NCBI GenBank assembly: GCA_025359105.1
Contig: JANYHK010000041.1
Span: forward strand, 62,001 to 126,000
Length of the DNA: 64,000 nt
From: Myxococcales bacterium
GTDB taxonomy: Bacteria; Myxococcota_A; Polyangia; Polyangiales; Polyangiaceae
Direction: 5' to 3'
Shown: in pieces, positions 43,816 through 52,616 of the stretch
Layout of the letters: each line of letters begins with the position of its first letter
Position numbering within the stretch: the first letter of the stretch is position 1
Translations under genes and position numbers: made by a program
Notes under the pieces: generated by a model
Told to the model about the DNA's origin: nothing
The model's database searches: none
Seen by the model: the letters and a program-made list of their open reading frames with translations, nothing else

Positions 43816-45279
43816 ATGGGAACGCTCCTCCTCACGACGTTCATCAAGGTCGCCATCATGGCGGGCTTCCTCATCAACGTGGCGGCCCTGCTCACCTGGT
43901 TCGACCGCCGCGGCGGCGGGATGATCCAGGACCGCGTCGGCCCCAACCGCGCGCTCATCAAGATCGGCAAGTTCGAGCTGCGCGTCGCGGGCCTGCTCCA
44001 CACCGCGGCCGACGGTCTGAAGTTCTTCTTCAAGGAGGACTTCATCCCCCCGAAGGCGGACAAGCTCCTCTTCGCGCTCGCGCCGATGATGGCGCTGGCG
44101 CCGGTGATCGCGCTGTCGGCGGTGATCCCGTTCGGCGACACGTTTTGCCTCGGCCCCGACGTCGTCCACAAGGGCTGCGCGATGGTGACCGACGGCGAGC
44201 GCCTCAAGATGGTCGGCGAGACGTGCGTGAACATGGCCGGGCAGGTCGTGGCCGGCGTGACGCCGACGAACATCTGGCCGCCGGTGAACCGCCTCGGCGT
44301 CTGCGGGATCGACGTCCGCAACGGCATCTTCCCGATGGACCTCATGGTCGCGCCGCTCAACGTCGGCATCCTCTACGTCTTCGCGATCGCCGGGCAGGGC
44401 ATCGTCGGCGCGGCGATCGCCGGCTGGGCGAGCGACAACAAATTCAGCCTCATGGGCGCCCTCCGCGCGGCCAGCCAGATGGTCAGCTACGAGGTCGCCA
44501 TGGGCCTCTCGCTCATCGGCGCGATGATGATTTACGGCACCGTCCGCCTCGACGACATGGTCCGCTGGCAGGGCGATCACGCCTGGGGCATCTTCGTCCA
44601 GCCGCTCGCGTTCTTCCTCTTTTTCGCGTGCGCCATCGCCGAGAGCAAGCGCATTCCGTTCGACCTCCCGGAGGCCGAGAGCGAGCTCGTCAGCGGCTAC
44701 TTCACCGAGTACTCGGGCATGAAGTTCGGGATGTTCTACTTCGCGGAGTACATGGAGGTCGTCACCTCCTCGATGCTCCTCGTCACGATCTTCCTCGGCG
44801 GCTGGCAGCTCCCGTTCTTCCACCGCGACGGCATCACGGTCGCGTTCGGCGACGCGACGCTCTTCCACATGTGGGTCCCCCACATCTGGATGACGATCCT
44901 CGGCGTCGTGACGTTCTTCGCCAAGACGCTGGTGCTCTGCATCCTGCAGGCCTTCATCCGCTGGAGCCTCCCGCGCTTCCGCTACGACCAGCTCATGAAG
45001 CTCGGCTGGCGCGTGATCTTGCCGGCGTCGCTCGCGAACGTGTTCGCGACCGGCATCCTCTACCTCGCGGCCGACCAGGCGGGCGCCACCATCCAGGGTG
45101 GCCTCAAGCTCGCGGCCGATCTTTCGCAGGCGCTCGTCGCGCTCGTCATCACGGTGCTCGTCGTGCGCGCGGGGATCGGCTTCTTCTCGTCGAAGAAGCG
45201 GGTCCCCTGGATCGTCGGCACGAGCGCGAAGCTCGCGGCCGCGGCCGGCGGCTCCAAAACCGGCGAGATGGGAGCCTAG
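43816..45279 (+). CDS. nuoH: NADH-quinone oxidoreductase subunit H with large inter-helix insertion
   Basis: 487 residues, versus roughly 325-400 in most bacteria. Core motifs: W-F-D-R-R-G-G-G-M-I-Q-D-R-V-G-P-N-R, A-D-G-L-K-F-F-F-K-E-D, and A-E-S-K-R-I-P-F-D-L-P-E-A-E-S-E-L near the quinone tunnel. Between membrane helices 2 and 3 (about 106-172) there is an extra loop with Cys at 111, 121, 137 and 163. By topology this loop should face the periplasm, where disulfides could form. It starts 5 bases after nuoG. Confidence 0.95.
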   Translation: MGTLLLTTFIKVAIMAGFLINVAALLTWFDRRGGGMIQDRVGPNRALIKIGKFELRVAGLLHTAADGLKFFFKEDFIPPKADKLLFALAPMMALAPVIALSAVIPFGDTFCLGPDVVHKGCAMVTDGERLKMVGETCVNMAGQVVAGVTPTNIWPPVNRLGVCGIDVRNGIFPMDLMVAPLNVGILYVFAIAGQGIVGAAIAGWASDNKFSLMGALRAASQMVSYEVAMGLSLIGAMMIYGTVRLDDMVRWQGDHAWGIFVQPLAFFLFFACAIAESKRIPFDLPEAESELVSGYFTEYSGMKFGMFYFAEYMEVVTSSMLLVTIFLGGWQLPFFHRDGITVAFGDATLFHMWVPHIWMTILGVVTFFAKTLVLCILQAFIRWSLPRFRYDQLMKLGWRVILPASLANVFATGILYLAADQAGATIQGGLKLAADLSQALVALVITVLVVRAGIGFFSSKKRVPWIVGTSAKLAAAAGGSKTGEMGA

Positions 45280-45288
45280 GAGAGCACC

Positions 45289-45945
45289 ATGGGAACAGCC
45301 TTTCCGAAGAAGCCCGTCAGCAAGGCCGCCGTCGTCCCCGTGACGTACGCCGACCGCAACATCTCGACGCAGTCGTTCCTGCCCGAGATCATCAAGGGGC
45401 TCGGCGTGTCGATGCGCCACTTCTTCCACAACACGCGCGAGATGATGCGCGGCGACCGGCCCGATCCGGTGACCGAGCGCCTCGACGAGGGCGTGACGAC
45501 GATCTCGTACCCCGAGCAGAAGCGCCCGTACCCCGAGCGCTTCCGCGGTCTGCACCGCCTCACCCAGCGCGAGGACGCGAGCCCCCGGTGCGTCGCGTGC
45601 CTCTGCTGTTCGACGGCGTGCCCCGCGCAGTGCATTCACATCGAGGCCGGTGAATACGCCGAGGGCGACTCGCGCCGCGGCTACGAGCGCTATCCCGTGA
45701 AGTTCGTCATCGACGAGCTCCGCTGCATCTTCTGCGGCTACTGCGTAGAGGCCTGCCCGTGCGACGCCATCCGGATGGACACCGGCGCGCACGCCGCTCC
45801 GTACGACACGCGCGATCAGTTCATTTACGAGAAGGATCTCCTCATCTCGTTCCCCGGGCGCGACGGATCGTTCGCGACGGACAACCCCCGCCACGAGCCT
45901 GGCGATCCGACCCACCCCGGCCTCTCGCGCGAACAGCAGCACTGA
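45289..45945 (+). CDS. nuoI: NADH-quinone oxidoreductase subunit I
   Basis: 218 residues. Two ferredoxin motifs bind N6a and N6b: C-V-A-C-L-C-C-S-T-A-C-P and C-I-F-C-G-Y-C-V-E-A-C-P. N- and C-terminal extensions of about 40 residues flank the core. It is last in nuoABCDGHI; the membrane pump subunits J-N do not follow. Confidence 0.97.
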   Translation: MGTAFPKKPVSKAAVVPVTYADRNISTQSFLPEIIKGLGVSMRHFFHNTREMMRGDRPDPVTERLDEGVTTISYPEQKRPYPERFRGLHRLTQREDASPRCVACLCCSTACPAQCIHIEAGEYAEGDSRRGYERYPVKFVIDELRCIFCGYCVEACPCDAIRMDTGAHAAPYDTRDQFIYEKDLLISFPGRDGSFATDNPRHEPGDPTHPGLSREQQH

Positions 45946-45961
45946 CGGGCGGCGACGCCCG
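45946..45961 (+). terminator. GNRA-capped hairpin after nuoI
   Basis: CGGGCG (45946-45951), loop GCGA, CGCCCG (45956-45961). Six GC pairs closed by a GNRA tetraloop, beginning one base after the nuoI stop. No U-run. The rest of the gap to 46138 shows no gene; SD-like GAGGGG precedes the next ATG. Confidence 0.45.
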
Positions 45962-46138
45962 CAGCTGCCCCCCCGGGTAGGCGAGGCGGCGGCACGGCCA
46001 GCATGTGGTGCGATGTGTGCGCGGCCCGTTTCGGGTGCGTCTCAGCGCGCGGAATTGCACAAAAAGGCGTGGCATCGGGCCCCGCTCGCGGTACGTGAGG
46101 CACTCTATTTTCGCCTTGTATCCGAGGGGTCACGAGCA

Positions 46139-49100
46139 ATGTCCACGAGCACGATCGAAATTTTGCGCGGTGAGCTCGAGCGTCTGTTTTCGCTCGAGGA
46201 GATGACGTCGATGAGCCAGCGCCTGCTCGGCCTCGACCCCGTCGAGGTCGGCGGCTCCAGCGCGAAGGCGAGCTTCGCCCGCGCGCTCACCGAGCGCTGC
46301 ATGGACGGCGATCGCATCGAAGCGCTCGTCGATGTGCTCCTCGTCAGCAAGCGCGAGGTCGATCCGCGCGTGCGTGACATCGCGGCGCTCCTCGGCAAGG
46401 ACGAGCTCGTCATCGGGACGGAGATCGGCGGCTTCCGCGTCCAGAAGAAGATCGGCCAGAGCGATCTCGGCACCGTGTACCTCGCGCTCCTCGGCGAGAA
46501 GCAGTTCGCGCTCAAGGTGCTCCGCACCGAGGCCGCGCGCGATCGCCGCGCCGTACACCGGTTTTTGACCGCCAATCGCCTGGTGGCGACCGTCGAGCAC
46601 GCGGGCCTGCCCAAGGCGCTCACGGCCGGCGAGCTAGAGAACGGCACGTACTTCGTCGCCTACGAGTTCGTGGACGCGCAGCCGCTCAGCCTGCGCTTCG
46701 CGCGCACGGGCCCCATGCACATGAGCGAGCTGAAGCCGCTGTTCCAGGCGATCCTCGAGCCGCTCGCGGCGCTGCACAAGGCGCACCTCGTCCACGGCGA
46801 CATTAAGCTCGAGAACATCCTCGTCAGCAAGTCGACCGGACCCGGCGACGGCCCGGGGGTCACGCTCATCGACTTCGGCACCGATCGCCTCCGCCAGCGT
46901 AGCGTCGCAGCGAACGGGCACACCGGTCTCCTCGCGGTCTTCGGGTCTCCGAAGACCGTCGCGCCCGAGCTCATTCGCGGCCGCGCGGCCGACACCCGGA
47001 GCGACGTCTACGCGTTCGGCGCCGTCGTCTACGAGCTGCTCAGCGGCAAGGCGGTGTTCCACCAGGCGGAGAACGCGACGGACGCGGCCTTCGCGCACCT
47101 CTCGAAGGAGCCGGAGCCGCCGAGCACCAAGGCGCCGCGCGGCTGGGTCTCCAAGGACGTCGATCAGTTCGTGCTGAGCCTGCTCTCGAAGGATCCGGGC
47201 CGTCGCCCCAAGGACGCGATGGCGCTCCTCGAGTCGCTCGAGGCCGTCGGTCGTCCGTCGGCCGCGATGCGCGTCGGAAAGGCCATCGCGCCGGAGAAGG
47301 TCGACCAGCTCATCGACATGCTCATCGCCGCGCCCGACGACTCGGAGGCCGCGATGGGCCTCGAGAAGGCGGTCGACGAAGGGGCCGACCCGCAGAAGGT
47401 CGCCGAGGCGTTCCTCGCGGCGTCGGAGCAGGTCGCCGTGCCGACGGCGCGTGAGCGCGCCGAGGGTCTGGAGGACGCGCCGCCGGTCGACGACGACGCG
47501 CAGGAGACCAAGAAATCGCTCCTGTTCCGCGCCGCCCGCATCTTCGACACGCAGGTCAAGAACAAGGAGATGGCCGAGAAGGCGTACGTGGAGATCCTGG
47601 AGGTCGATCCCGGTGACGAGATCGCGCGCGTCGCGCTCGAGGAGGTCCGCAAGTCCCTCGGCAAGTTCGAAGAGATCGTCGAGATGCTCGTGCAGCGCAG
47701 CGAGCTGGCGGTGCCCGGCGTCGAGCGCGCGCGGATCATGGCCGAGATCGGCCACCTCTACGCGAACGAGCTCGAGGACGTGGACCAGGCGCTCGTCGCT
47801 TACACGCGCGCTCTGTGCGAGTCGCCGACCGACGACGGCTATGCGGCCGAGATCGAGCGCCTGGCGGGCTCCCGCCAGGAGCGCTGGACCGAGACGCTCG
47901 ACGCCGCGACCGAGGTGCTGAAGACGGAGCTCCTCTCCGTCGAGCAGCGCATCGCGCTCCTCGCGCGGGTGGGCCGCTGGTACGACGCAAAGGCCGCCCG
48001 CGCGGACCTCGCGCTGATGGCCTATCAGCAGATCCTGGCGACCGATCCGGCCAATGAGCAGGCGACCGAGGGGCTCACCGTCATCTACCGCCGCGCGCAG
48101 CAGTGGCCGGAGCTGGCGGCGATCCTCCTCTCCCGCGCCGACGCGACCGTCAGTCACCCGCGCGAGCGAGAGCTCCGCGCCGAGGCCGCCGAGCTCTTCG
48201 AGACGAAGCTGAACGACGTGAACCGCGCGCGCGATCTCTATCAGGCGATCGTGGCCGACGATCCGGGCCACACCCGCGCCGGGGAGGCGCTCGGGCGCAT
48301 CGCCGAGAAGACCGGCGATTTCCAGACCCTCGCGAAGGTGCTCGAGCGACGCGCCGAGGCGAAGCGCGGCCCCGAGAAGGCGGAGCTCCTCACGAAGCTC
48401 GCCGAGGTCTTCGAGGACAGCCTGAACGATTTGCCGGAGGCGACACGCCGCTACGAGGCGGCGCTCGCGATCGAGCCGGTGAACCTCGTCGCCCTGAAGG
48501 GGCTCGACCGCATTTACAACCGCACGGGTCGCTACCGCGAGCTGCTCGAGACACTCGAGCGCCAGATCGCGATGGCGGCGACGCCGCGCCAGAAGATCAA
48601 CCTCTTCGAGCGCATGGCCGCGCTGCACGACGAGGAGTTCCTCGACCACGCCGCCGCCGCGCGCGCGTTCGAGCACATCCTCGAAATCGACCCGTCGCAC
48701 GACGGCGCGCTCACGGCGCTGGCACGCCACTACCGCGCGCTCGATCGCTGGGAGGACGCGGTTCGCCTCTACGAGAAGCACACCGCCGTCACGACCGACG
48801 AGGCCCGCAAGGTGGAGCTGCTCCTCGCCCAGGCGCGCACGCTCGCCGAGCAGATCGGCTCGCCGGAGCGCGCGACGCGCGTGTACGAGACCGTTCTCGA
48901 GCGCTCGGAGGGGCACCCCGCAGCGCTCGAGGCGCTCGCTCACCTGCGCGAGGTCGCCGGCGACTCGCACGCGGCCCTCTCCGCGATCGAGGCGCTGGCG
49001 CTCAAGGCGCCCACGCCCGAGGCGAAGGCCGAGCAGTGGTCCCGCGCGGCGCGTCTCCTCGACGCGCGCGGAGACAAGGACGGCGCCATCGAGCGCTACA

Positions 49101-51607
49101 AGGCCGCCCTCGACGCGAACCCCAAGGACGCCGGCGCGAGCGCTGCGCTCCGCAAGGCCTACGAGCACCGCGGCGACGCGCTGAGCGTGGTCATGCTGAT
49201 CGAGAAGGAGATCGGCTTCGCGGAGGGCGATCTCGCCAAGGCGCGCCTGTTCGCCGAGCTCGCGAAGGTGCAGATGACGCGCCTCGAGGACGCGCAGAAG
49301 GCGGAGCTCAACGCCAAGCGCGCCATCGATCTCGACGGCACCAACGCCGACGCGCTCATGGTCCTCGGCGACATGGCGTACGCGGCGGGGCGCTTCCTCG
49401 AGGCGTCGAAGCACTACGACACGCTCGTCGGCCGCGCGCAGGTGTTTCCGCGCGCGGACGCGATCCGAATCGTCATCCAGTTCATGGAGTCGCTCGGCCG
49501 CACGAGCAACTCGATCCTGCCGCCCCCGGTGTCGATGAACGACGTGAACGGGCCGCAGAGCAGCCGTGGCTCGAAGCCGCCGGAGCTCCCGCCCATCAAC
49601 CACCCGCGCATGGCCGCGGCGGTCGAGGCGTTCCAGAAGCTCGCGACGGAGGAGCCGGAGTCGCTCGCGCGCGCGGCGCACGTGGTGTTCGATCACGGCG
49701 ACCCCAAGGCCGCCCACAAGATGTACGAGGAGCTCCTGGCGAAGCACGGGCGTGATCTCTCGCTCACCGCGCGCGCCGACGCGCTCTACCGCCTGGGCGA
49801 GGCCGCGCGCAAGAGCGGCGACGTCGAGGGCGCGATGAAGCCGCTGCGCGACGCCGCGGATCTCGATCCTGCCAACCCGATGCCGCTGCGCGCGCTCGCC
49901 CGCGTGTACGAGGAGAAGGGGCTCTTCGAAGAGGTCGTCCGCACCAAGCGCCAGCGCCTCGAGGTCGCGAGCGGCCAGGAGCGCTTCGAGCTGCTGCTCG
50001 AGATCGCCGAGGTCGAGTTCCAGAAGCTCGGCGACAAGGCCCGCGCGCAGAAGACGTACGCGGCCGCGCTCGAAGAGAGGCCGGACGACCGCAAGCTCCT
50101 CACCAAGCTGATGCAGCTCTACTCGGAGGAGAAGGACTGGGCGAAGCTCGTCGAGGTCGTCACCCGACTCGCCGATTTCGTCGAGGATCCCAAGCAGCGC
50201 GCCAAGTACATGCATACTGCAGCCATCGTGTCGCAGAAGCAGATCGGCGACGTCGACCAGGCGATCTCGTACTACGAGAAGGCACTCGAGTACGACGGCG
50301 GCCTCACGCGCGCGGTCGAGGAGCTCATCGAGCTCAAGAGCGGCAAGGGCGATCACGACGGCGTCGAGAAGCTCCTCAACCTGCAGCTCGAGCAAGCCAA
50401 AGCCACGGAGGACCGCGAGCGCATTCCGCAGATCCTCGACCGTATGGCCGAGATCTACCGCAAGTTCCTGAACGAGCCAGAGATGGCCATCGACGCCTAC
50501 GAGGCCGCCCACGCCTTCGACCCGGAGAACCGCGAGCGCATGGACACGCTCGCCGAGCTCTACGCGTCGGACGTGACGCAATACCTCGACAAGGCCGTGC
50601 GCGCGCAGGCGACCATCCTCAAGCGTAACCCCTACCGCGTGGAGAGCTACAAGCTCCTCCGGCGCCTCTTCACCGAGGCGAAGCGCGCCGACTCGGCGTG
50701 GTGCCTCTGCCAGGCGCTCAGCGTGCTGAACCTGGCCGAGCCCGACGAGGAGCGCTTCTTCAAGCGCCACCGCGCCGACAACGCCGCCCCCGCGCAGACG
50801 CCGATGGGGGAGGAGGAGTGGGGCCGCCTCACTCACCAGGACACCGATCCGCTGCTGACCCGTATCTTCGCGATCATCCAGCCGACGATCATCCGCGCGC
50901 GGACGCAGCCGATCGAGGCGATGGGCTACGACCCGCGCTACGCGATCGACACCTCCCTGCACCCGTACCCGGTCTCGCAGACGCTGCACTACGTGAAGGG
51001 CGCGCTCGGGATGCCGGCGCCGCTGGTGTTCCAGAACACCAACGATCCGGCCGCGCTCGGGTTCTTGCACGCCCATACGCCGGCCATCGTCATCGGGCGC
51101 GCCGCGTTCGCGGGGGCCGTCCCGACGCAGTCGATGGCGTTCGTCGCCGGGCGCCACATGGCGTACTTCCGGCCGGGTTTCTACGTCCGTCACCTCGTCC
51201 CGACGGGCACCGGCCTCAAGGCGTGGCTGTTCGCGGCGATCAAGATGAGCGTCCCGCACTTCCCGGTCACGCCGGACCTGCAGGGTCAGGTCGCCGAGGC
51301 GATGGCCGCCATGGTGCCCGATTTCCAGGGCGTTCAGCGCGAGATGCTCGCGAGCGCGGTCTCGAAGCTCCTCCAGGGGGGCAGCCAGCTCGACCTGAAG
51401 AAGTGGGTCGCGGCGATCGACCTCACCGCCGATCGCGCCGGCTTCTTGCTCGCCCATGATCTGCAGCTGGCGACCGAGGTCATCCGTGCGACCGAGGACG
51501 CGGCGAGCATCCCGACCAAGGAGCGAATGAAGGAAATCGTCCTCTTCAGCGTGAGCGAGGACTACTTCGCGATCCGCGAGAAGCTCGGCATCTCCGTCGA
51601 TTCCTGA
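46139..51607 (+). CDS. Giant protein kinase-TPR fusion
   Basis: 1822 residues, the largest gene here. A leading helical segment (1-95) is followed by a kinase domain (about 99-360). It has the loop I-G-Q-S-D-L-G-T-V-Y (105-114), Lys126, H-G-D-I-K-L-E-N with Asp221 and Asn226, and D-F-G at 245-247. The catalytic loop has HGD in place of HRD, so activation-loop control should differ from classical kinases. From about 460 to 1530 there are many TPR units of about 34 residues. The last 250 or so residues (from about G-Y-D-P-R-Y-A-I-D) look like a separate conserved globular domain. No membrane segment. ATG 46139 follows GAGGGG; an upstream in-frame start at 46013 has no support. Confidence 0.9.
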   Translation: MSTSTIEILRGELERLFSLEEMTSMSQRLLGLDPVEVGGSSAKASFARALTERCMDGDRIEALVDVLLVSKREVDPRVRDIAALLGKDELVIGTEIGGFRVQKKIGQSDLGTVYLALLGEKQFALKVLRTEAARDRRAVHRFLTANRLVATVEHAGLPKALTAGELENGTYFVAYEFVDAQPLSLRFARTGPMHMSELKPLFQAILEPLAALHKAHLVHGDIKLENILVSKSTGPGDGPGVTLIDFGTDRLRQRSVAANGHTGLLAVFGSPKTVAPELIRGRAADTRSDVYAFGAVVYELLSGKAVFHQAENATDAAFAHLSKEPEPPSTKAPRGWVSKDVDQFVLSLLSKDPGRRPKDAMALLESLEAVGRPSAAMRVGKAIAPEKVDQLIDMLIAAPDDSEAAMGLEKAVDEGADPQKVAEAFLAASEQVAVPTARERAEGLEDAPPVDDDAQETKKSLLFRAARIFDTQVKNKEMAEKAYVEILEVDPGDEIARVALEEVRKSLGKFEEIVEMLVQRSELAVPGVERARIMAEIGHLYANELEDVDQALVAYTRALCESPTDDGYAAEIERLAGSRQERWTETLDAATEVLKTELLSVEQRIALLARVGRWYDAKAARADLALMAYQQILATDPANEQATEGLTVIYRRAQQWPELAAILLSRADATVSHPRERELRAEAAELFETKLNDVNRARDLYQAIVADDPGHTRAGEALGRIAEKTGDFQTLAKVLERRAEAKRGPEKAELLTKLAEVFEDSLNDLPEATRRYEAALAIEPVNLVALKGLDRIYNRTGRYRELLETLERQIAMAATPRQKINLFERMAALHDEEFLDHAAAARAFEHILEIDPSHDGALTALARHYRALDRWEDAVRLYEKHTAVTTDEARKVELLLAQARTLAEQIGSPERATRVYETVLERSEGHPAALEALAHLREVAGDSHAALSAIEALALKAPTPEAKAEQWSRAARLLDARGDKDGAIERYKAALDANPKDAGASAALRKAYEHRGDALSVVMLIEKEIGFAEGDLAKARLFAELAKVQMTRLEDAQKAELNAKRAIDLDGTNADALMVLGDMAYAAGRFLEASKHYDTLVGRAQVFPRADAIRIVIQFMESLGRTSNSILPPPVSMNDVNGPQSSRGSKPPELPPINHPRMAAAVEAFQKLATEEPESLARAAHVVFDHGDPKAAHKMYEELLAKHGRDLSLTARADALYRLGEAARKSGDVEGAMKPLRDAADLDPANPMPLRALARVYEEKGLFEEVVRTKRQRLEVASGQERFELLLEIAEVEFQKLGDKARAQKTYAAALEERPDDRKLLTKLMQLYSEEKDWAKLVEVVTRLADFVEDPKQRAKYMHTAAIVSQKQIGDVDQAISYYEKALEYDGGLTRAVEELIELKSGKGDHDGVEKLLNLQLEQAKATEDRERIPQILDRMAEIYRKFLNEPEMAIDAYEAAHAFDPENRERMDTLAELYASDVTQYLDKAVRAQATILKRNPYRVESYKLLRRLFTEAKRADSAWCLCQALSVLNLAEPDEERFFKRHRADNAAPAQTPMGEEEWGRLTHQDTDPLLTRIFAIIQPTIIRARTQPIEAMGYDPRYAIDTSLHPYPVSQTLHYVKGALGMPAPLVFQNTNDPAALGFLHAHTPAIVIGRAAFAGAVPTQSMAFVAGRHMAYFRPGFYVRHLVPTGTGLKAWLFAAIKMSVPHFPVTPDLQGQVAEAMAAMVPDFQGVQREMLASAVSKLLQGGSQLDLKKWVAAIDLTADRAGFLLAHDLQLATEVIRATEDAASIPTKERMKEIVLFSVSEDYFAIREKLGISVDS

Positions 51608-51668
51608 AGGGTGCCCACAAAGGGACGATGACGACGCGACCTGGGGTGCCTGGGGAGCCCGTCACGTC

Positions 51669-51704
51669 GTGCCAGGAAGACGTTCGTTGTCGATTTCCTG
51701 GCAC
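51669..51704. repeat. 10-bp inverted repeat between kinase and lipoprotein genes
   Basis: GTGCCAGGAA (51669-51678) and TTCCTGGCAC (51695-51704) with a 16-base loop that itself contains GAC...GTC. It sits 60 bases after the giant gene's stop and 33 bases before the next -10. It could be a terminator hairpin or an operator. Confidence 0.45.
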
Positions 51705-51736
51705 CCTCTGACAGGCGCAGCTTCCGGAAACGGTGG

Positions 51737-51742
51737 TACTCT
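51737..51742 (+). promoter_or_regulatory. -10-like hexamer of leaderless lipoprotein gene
   Basis: TACTCT ending 7 bases before the ATG at 51750. Confidence 0.4.
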
Positions 51743-51749
51743 GCCAAGC

Positions 51750-52616
51750 ATGTTCTTGATGGAGTCCTCCATGCAAAAGCTTCTGTGTGCTTCCGCGTTC
51801 GTCCCCGTGCTCGCGATGGCGAGCGTCGCCGCGTGCGGCGCGGGCGACGTGAATCCTCCGCCGCTCCTCACGGGCGGTGACGGAGGAGGTACCGACGCTC
51901 CGGCGGTCGACGCGCCGCCCGGTGCGATTACCCAGTCGGGAATCATCATCGATCTGAGCACGAAGACGCCGGTGTCGGGTGCGACGGTCACGTCGGGGGC
52001 TCATTCGGCGACGACCGACGCGAAGGGGGCCTACAGCATCCCGCTTGAGCCCGGCGTCCCTTTCACGATGAAGGTCGAGAAGACCGGCTACTACACGCTG
52101 CAAGAGCAGGAGCTCAAGCCGTCGGCGAGCTTCAACCTCGGCAAGACCCAGTTCCCGTCCGAGAACACGGTCAACCTGCTCGTGGGGACGTTCAAGGGCT
52201 ACGACGGCGTCGGGGGCATCGTCAGCATCGCGATCGAGCTCATGACCGCCGCCGACGACTGCCCAGACGAGGGGGGAGCGACGTTCGACTTCACCGTCGA
52301 CGGTAAGCCGGCATTCGACGCGGACGGGGGCGCGCTCGGCACCGCGAGGATCGTCTACTTCTCCGAGGGTTTCCCGGCCGCGGACAAGACGAATGTCCAG
52401 AGCGGCTCGTTCCCCCACGCCGCCATCTACAACCTTCCGGTGGGCAAGCCCGTCGTGGTCACCGCGAAGCACCCGACCTGCAAGGTGAGGCCGTTTCCCG
52501 TCGACAAGGACCTGGACCGCGAGAGCGGCTCCGGCAAGGCAACCTACGTGAGCGCGACGCTCTCGCCGTTTGGGGGCAAGTCGACCGGCTTCGTGCGCAT
52601 CTTCCTCTCCAAGTAG
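51750..52616 (+). CDS. Lipoprotein with carboxypeptidase-regulatory-like domain
   Basis: 288 residues. The signal ends A-S-V-A-A-C (Cys29). After a linker, residues about 55-110 form a beta sandwich unit: G-I-I-I-D-L-S-T-K-T-P-V-S-G-A-T-V and T-T-D-A-K-G-A-Y-S-I-P. That is the regulatory-like (transthyretin-type) fold common on bacterial surfaces. The rest is unassigned. Three in-frame ATGs exist (51750, 51759, 51771); the first fits a leaderless promoter, the last has GGAG before it. The next sulfatase gene begins on its stop codon's last base. Confidence 0.82.
   Translation: MFLMESSMQKLLCASAFVPVLAMASVAACGAGDVNPPPLLTGGDGGGTDAPAVDAPPGAITQSGIIIDLSTKTPVSGATVTSGAHSATTDAKGAYSIPLEPGVPFTMKVEKTGYYTLQEQELKPSASFNLGKTQFPSENTVNLLVGTFKGYDGVGGIVSIAIELMTAADDCPDEGGATFDFTVDGKPAFDADGGALGTARIVYFSEGFPAADKTNVQSGSFPHAAIYNLPVGKPVVVTAKHPTCKVRPFPVDKDLDRESGSGKATYVSATLSPFGGKSTGFVRIFLSK

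Noticed and set aside
43294-45942. 882-residue frame antisense to nuoH and nuoI
   Set aside because: The nuo subunits are certain on the plus strand; the antisense product has no recognisable domain.
46070-46100. Sigma-54-like GG...GC spacing upstream of the kinase-TPR gene
   Set aside because: The spacing between GG and GC is 11 rather than the required 10 bases.
46634-51457. 1607-residue open frame antisense to the kinase-TPR gene
   Set aside because: It mirrors the codon-position bias of the plus-strand gene; its translation is a low-complexity Arg/Leu/Glu/Val mix without motifs.
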